Shown piece after piece: positions 60,956 to 64,000 of a stretch of 64,000 nt of DNA (positions are counted from its first letter, which is position 1; every line of letters begins with the position of its first letter). The position numbers were made by a program, and so were the translations under genes. The stretch lies in assembly GCF_008000815.1 (NCBI RefSeq), contig NZ_CP042806.1:4774001-4838000 (forward strand), written 5' to 3'. The notes beneath the pieces were generated by a model. That model saw only the letters and a list, made by a program, of their open reading frames with translations. It had not been told where the DNA came from and did no database searches. The DNA is from Terriglobus albidus (GTDB taxonomy: Bacteria; Acidobacteriota; Terriglobia; Terriglobales; Acidobacteriaceae).

Positions 60956-61356
60956 TGAGACTCCTTACTGTCACGTCGGATCTCTTCGAGGAAGGCCTTT
61001 GCTCCTTCGCGAATAGCACCTCGCAGCGAACCGCGTAATCCAAGAAGTGAGTCCTTGGCTGGAGTCACGCCTGGCGTCTGCGTCTCCGGCTTATTTGCAG
61101 GCCGAAATTCATATCGTGTCGTTACGCGATAGTCGTCACCTAAAACCCGGACAGAAACACCTTGGGCCTGTCGTAATTTTTTAGATTTGAGCGCCTCGCA
61201 TATCTGCCGAACATGGCTCGGAGGAAAACCCTCCTGGAAGAGCTTTTCTTGTAACTCCCCCACCTCGATGACAACCGCACCATCTCTCGAATCCTTTTTG
61301 GAAAGATAGTCGCGAATAGCTACGTCGCGTACCAATTGACTGCTCCCTTTGCCCAT
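60952..61356 (-). CDS. putative antitoxin partner, not of a standard VapB family
   Basis: 134 residues, longer than most VapB antitoxins (70-90). I recognise no AbrB, Phd or RHH motif. The first half (VGELQEKLFQEGFPPSHVRQICEALKSKKL) looks like a helical, possibly winged-helix DNA-binding domain. The second half has a Pro/Thr linker and a charged helix (GAIREGAKAFLEEIRRD) that could wrap the toxin. The assignment as antitoxin rests on position and the ATGA overlap with the PIN gene. Confidence 0.6.
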   Translation of the reverse strand: MGKGSSQLVRDVAIRDYLSKKDSRDGAVVIEVGELQEKLFQEGFPPSHVRQICEALKSKKLRQAQGVSVRVLGDDYRVTTRYEFRPANKPETQTPGVTPAKDSLLGLRGSLRGAIREGAKAFLEEIRRDSKESQ

Positions 61357-61378
61357 CTCCCCTCCCAGGCTGCCGGAC

Positions 61379-61470
61379 TATAGAACGGGCCTTCAGCCCT
61401 TCACCCATAAACGCGCCAAGAAACCTGGGGCGCTGCCCCAGGCTGGTATAGAACGCACCTTCAGTGCTTT
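61379..61470. repeat. family C repeat: paired TATAGAAC motifs around a palindrome
   Basis: TATAGAACGGGCCTTCAGCCC at 61379 and TATAGAACGCACCTTCAGTGC at 61447 are imperfect direct repeats. Each ends in a small hairpin (GGGCCTTCAGCCC; GCACCTTCAGTGC), with compensating base changes in the stem. Between them is CCTGGGGCGCTGCCCCAGG (61424-61442). The form is that of REP sequences. It sits in the divergent gap between the toxin pair and the ABC-F gene. Confidence 0.7.
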
Positions 61471-61500
61471 GTCCCGATCTCACAAAGCCTTATCCAATAA

Positions 61501-61513
61501 AATACAGTATTTC
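61501..61513. promoter_or_regulatory. 13-base palindrome in the ABC-F leader
   Basis: AAATACAGTATTT is a perfect palindrome about one central base, in an A+T-rich leader 53 bases before the ABC-F start. A half-site-like AAACAGTAT follows at 61523. It may be an operator. Confidence 0.35.
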
Positions 61514-61565
61514 CATTATTAAAACAGTATGAAGGACTTTGTCGGGAATTTATCCTAGAGGAGTA

Positions 61566-63374
61566 ATGCCTCCGATTCTGAATGCACGCACCATCAGTAA
61601 GGCCTTTGGGGCCTTGCCGCTCTTTCGCGATATCTCGCTCACCATCTCGGATGGCGACCGCATCGGTCTGATCGGCCCGAATGGGGCCGGCAAGTCGACG
61701 CTGCTCTCGATCCTGGGTGGGCAGCAGGAGCCGGACTCCGGCGAGGTTGCAAGCCGCAAGCGTGCCCGCGTCGCCTATGTGGCACAGGACTCGGAGTTTG
61801 CACCTGGACGCACCGTTCGCCGGGTGCTGGAAGATGCCCTCGCCAATGCACGGGTCTCCGAGGACGAGCACGATGGGCGCCTACATGAGACGGTGGGCCG
61901 AGCCGGATTCCCTTCATTCGATTCCGAGGCCGCTTCCCTCTCCGGAGGCTGGCGCAAGCGCCTCGCCATCGCCGAGGCCACCATTACTCATCCCGATGTG
62001 CTAATGCTGGACGAACCGACGAACCACCTGGATCTCGAAGGCATTGAGTGGCTGGAAGACCTGGTGCAGCAGGCGCCCTATGCCGTCGTGACCATCTCGC
62101 ACGACCGCTACTTCCTGGAAAACGTCGTCACCGACATCATCGAGCTGAACCGCGTCTACGCCGAAGGTCTGCTGCGCGTCCGAGGTTCCTACTCGCGCTT
62201 TCTGGAAGAGAAACAAAGCTATCTTGCCTCTCAGTCGCGGGAGCAGGAGGCGCTCCGGAACCGCGTCCGCACCGAGATCGACTGGCTGCGCCGCGGCCCC
62301 AAGGCACGCACCACCAAGAGCAAAGCGCGTATCGATAAGGCAAATGAACTGATCGGGCAGCTTGCGGACGTGAACTCACGCACCAACACTCGCACTACCG
62401 ATATTGATTTCAGCGCCTCCGACCGCAAGACCAAGCGGCTGATCGAACTGGAAAATCTCGGCTATGAGATCGGCGGCAAGACCATCTTCCGCGACCTGAG
62501 CTTCACCTTCACCGCCGGGACCCGCGTGGGGCTGGTCGGCCCTAACGGCAGCGGCAAGACCACCCTGCTGCGTCTGCTGCGGAATGAGATTCAGCCGACC
62601 TCAGGCGCCATCAAGCGAGCCGAGTTCCTGCGCACGGTTTACTTCTCCCAGCTTCGCGAGATCGACCCTTCCCTGACCTTGAAGCAGGCGCTGACGCCGG
62701 ACGGCGGAGACTCCGTCACGTTCAACGGTCGCCAGATCCATGTTGCGAGCTGGGCCAACCGCTTTCTCTTCACCGGCGAACAGCTCAACCAACCGGTGGA
62801 TCGCCTCTCGGGCGGCGAGCGCGCCCGTGTACTGATCGCGCGGCTGATGCTGGAACCGGCTGACCTGCTGCTTCTGGACGAACCGACGAACGACCTCGAC
62901 ATTCCGACGCTCGAGATCCTGGAAGAGTCGTTGCTTGAGTTTCCGGGAGCCCTGGTGCTGGTCACACACGATCGTTATCTGCTCGACCGCGTATCCACGA
63001 CGGTGCTCGGCCTGGATGGCGAAGGTGACGCTGCCCAGTTCGCGGATTACAGCCAATGGGAGGAGTGGAAGAACCAGAAAGAGGAGCCCAGCAACGCCGC
63101 CCCTGTCCGCGAAGAGAGCGCATCACCTCCAACCGAAGTCCGCGCGCAGAAGAAAAAACTCTCCTACCTGGAAGCCCGGGAGTTTGCCACGATCGAGCAG
63201 CGCGTGGAGGAGGCAGACGAACGAGTCTCCGCACTGAAAGCGAAGCTGGAAGACCATGCCGTGGCCACAAACGCCAACGAGCTGCAAGCCACGCTGGCGG
63301 AGCTGGAGACAGCGCAGACCGAAATGGAAACGCTCTATGCACGCTGGGCGGAGTTGACCGAAAAGGCCGGCTGA
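61566..63374 (+). CDS. uup: ABC-F family ATPase, Uup type
   Basis: 602 residues, two ATPase domains and no membrane part. Domain 1: Walker A GPNGAGKST, signature LSGGWRKRLAIAEA, Walker B VLMLDEPTNHLDL. Domain 2: GPNGSGKTT, LSGGERARVLIARLM, LLLLDEPTNDLDI. The linker is rich in charge (LRRGPKARTTKSKARIDKA) and the C-terminus is a coiled coil (EFATIEQRVEEADERVSALKAK), as in Uup. ABC-F proteins act on ribosomes; Uup also binds DNA. Start set at ATG 61566 behind AGAGGAG; a longer in-frame TTG at 61539 has no support. Confidence 0.93.
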   Translation: MPPILNARTISKAFGALPLFRDISLTISDGDRIGLIGPNGAGKSTLLSILGGQQEPDSGEVASRKRARVAYVAQDSEFAPGRTVRRVLEDALANARVSEDEHDGRLHETVGRAGFPSFDSEAASLSGGWRKRLAIAEATITHPDVLMLDEPTNHLDLEGIEWLEDLVQQAPYAVVTISHDRYFLENVVTDIIELNRVYAEGLLRVRGSYSRFLEEKQSYLASQSREQEALRNRVRTEIDWLRRGPKARTTKSKARIDKANELIGQLADVNSRTNTRTTDIDFSASDRKTKRLIELENLGYEIGGKTIFRDLSFTFTAGTRVGLVGPNGSGKTTLLRLLRNEIQPTSGAIKRAEFLRTVYFSQLREIDPSLTLKQALTPDGGDSVTFNGRQIHVASWANRFLFTGEQLNQPVDRLSGGERARVLIARLMLEPADLLLLDEPTNDLDIPTLEILEESLLEFPGALVLVTHDRYLLDRVSTTVLGLDGEGDAAQFADYSQWEEWKNQKEEPSNAAPVREESASPPTEVRAQKKKLSYLEAREFATIEQRVEEADERVSALKAKLEDHAVATNANELQATLAELETAQTEMETLYARWAELTEKAG

Positions 63375-63396
63375 GCGGGTGTTATCCTCGTACAAA

Positions 63397-63522
63397 ATGC
63401 ACATGAGTCCAGAGTTTCATCAGAAGGCCCGCCGCCTTGCCTGGCGCATTCTGCTCGCCGCTGTTGTGCTGGCGGTGATGCATCACGGCTACACCTTTGG
63501 ACAGTGGCTGCAGAAACATTAG
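63397..63522 (+). CDS. 41-residue single-pass membrane peptide
   Basis: A short ORF, 22 bases after the ABC-F stop: basic N-terminus (HQKARRLAWR), one hydrophobic helix (ILLAAVVLAVM), then HHGYTFGQWLQKH. The positive-inside layout is that of a true membrane peptide. No ribosome site is obvious (CGGGTGTTATCC upstream). Function unknown. Confidence 0.5.
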   Translation: MHMSPEFHQKARRLAWRILLAAVVLAVMHHGYTFGQWLQKH

Positions 63523-63539
63523 AAGTATCACCCATACGC

Positions 63540-63674
63540 TGGGTGCCCCATCCATTGCACAGTAATATTCGAGCGCAGCTCGAACCCGTTTCAAAGTTTG
63601 AATACCGGTATAAGTAAGGCTGTTCGAGCACAGCTCGAATATCCCACTCACGCTTCGCGTGAATGGGGCACCCA
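63540..63674. repeat. family A palindromic repeat, copy 4
   Basis: Ends TGGGTGCCCCAT (63540-63551) and ATGGGGCACCCA (63663-63674) are perfect inverted repeats. A second inner pair lies at 63567-63585 (ATTCGAGCGCAGCTCGAAC) and 63622-63640 (GTTCGAGCACAGCTCGAAT). It is shorter than copy 1 and lacks the GCAGATTTCTCC core. No ORF. Confidence 0.8.
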
Positions 63675-63756
63675 GATCATCGACTGCTTGGGATTGCGAT
63701 ACAACCCGACACTTTTCGCTGGTAAAGATGGGCTCGTGGTCTGAAACTGTCTTCGT

Positions 63757-64000
63757 ATGAAGACGATACTGGCGACGCTTCTTCTTTCCTCTTCCCTTCT
63801 TCTCGCACAGCAAAAGCAAACGGTTCTGCATGCAGCCAGGCTGTATGAGGCCGAGACCGGCCGCATCCTCTCCCCGGGGGAGATCCTCGTCGAAGGCGAT
63901 CACATTGTCTCCTCCGGCTCTCATGTCGATCATCCGGCAGGAGCGGAGGTCATCGATCTCGGCGACCGAACGCTGATGCCGGGCCTGATCGATGCGCATA
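63757..64000 (+). CDS. exported amidohydrolase, N-terminal part (cut by window edge)
   Basis: 81 codons are visible. Signal peptide MKTILATLLLSSSLLLAQQ, then the small beta-sandwich typical of imidazolonepropionase/aryldialkylphosphatase-like amidohydrolases: VLHAARLYEAETGRILSPGE, ILVEGDHIV and DLGDRTLMPGLIDAH, whose last His begins the metal-binding HxH. The window ends there. Substrate cannot be told. Confidence 0.85.
   Translation, partial: MKTILATLLLSSSLLLAQQKQTVLHAARLYEAETGRILSPGEILVEGDHIVSSGSHVDHPAGAEVIDLGDRTLMPGLIDAH

Overview
The window is about 58-60% G+C, densely coded, and most likely chromosomal DNA of an acidobacterium close to Terriglobus, Granulicella or Edaphobacter. This is inferred from gene content: an Oar-type TonB receptor with a carboxypeptidase-like N-terminal domain, a giant NHL/Ig-repeat secreted protein, DUF1080 and Tat-exported Gfo/Idh proteins, a DUF4254 gene beside a heptosyltransferase, a fused bcsAB, and families of palindromic intergenic repeats. 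No phage, plasmid, transposase or CRISPR was seen.

Layout. 1-3283 (+): 3' end of mutS, anmK and a solitary peptide-binding lipoprotein, all overlapping. 3503-15776 (-): an outer-surface and glycan block with a TonB receptor, a GH39 and a GH144 glycosidase joined by a TTGA overlap, a 1,714-residue NHL/Ig-repeat protein and a small beta-barrel. 16167-18568: class A beta-lactamase-like protein and signal peptidase I, divergent from a glycine-zipper lipoprotein. 18634-23066: engB facing a four-gene unit of secretin-cohesin fusion, two pseudopilins and a urocanase-like Rossmann-domain protein. 23237-25742 (+): smpB, leucyl aminopeptidase and a lone receiver domain. 25790-28795 (-): a flippase-like membrane protein and argS. 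28972-30498 (+): a polytopic membrane protein.

30517-48203 (-) is an 18-kb cellulose locus, in transcription order: a BcsP/R-like-BcsQ fusion, a BcsA-BcsB fusion with a PilZ domain, the BcsZ cellulase, a BcsC-like TPR/barrel protein, then two DUF3857/transglutaminase-like proteins of equal length, one of which has lost its catalytic Cys. tRNA-Lys(UUU) follows. 48977-53860 (-) is an LPS inner-core heptose operon (GT9, hldE, hldD) ending in an ATP-grasp gene, with DUF4254 divergent. 54612-57685 carries a TPR protein, then a PilZ protein and a NarL-type regulator whose phospho-acceptor Asp is Glu, and an ATP-grasp-like protein. 57761-60210 has DUF1080 and Gfo/Idh genes, 60530-61356 a PIN toxin with an unfamiliar partner, 61566-63374 a Uup-type ABC-F ATPase, then a 41-residue membrane peptide and the start of an amidohydrolase.

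Themes. Cell-envelope building and secretion dominate. c-di-GMP reception is likely at two points: the PilZ domain in BcsAB and the stand-alone PilZ protein. Three families of intergenic palindromic repeats recur. The most striking (family B) has termini that coincide exactly with the TAG stop codons of lepB and the bcsC-like gene.
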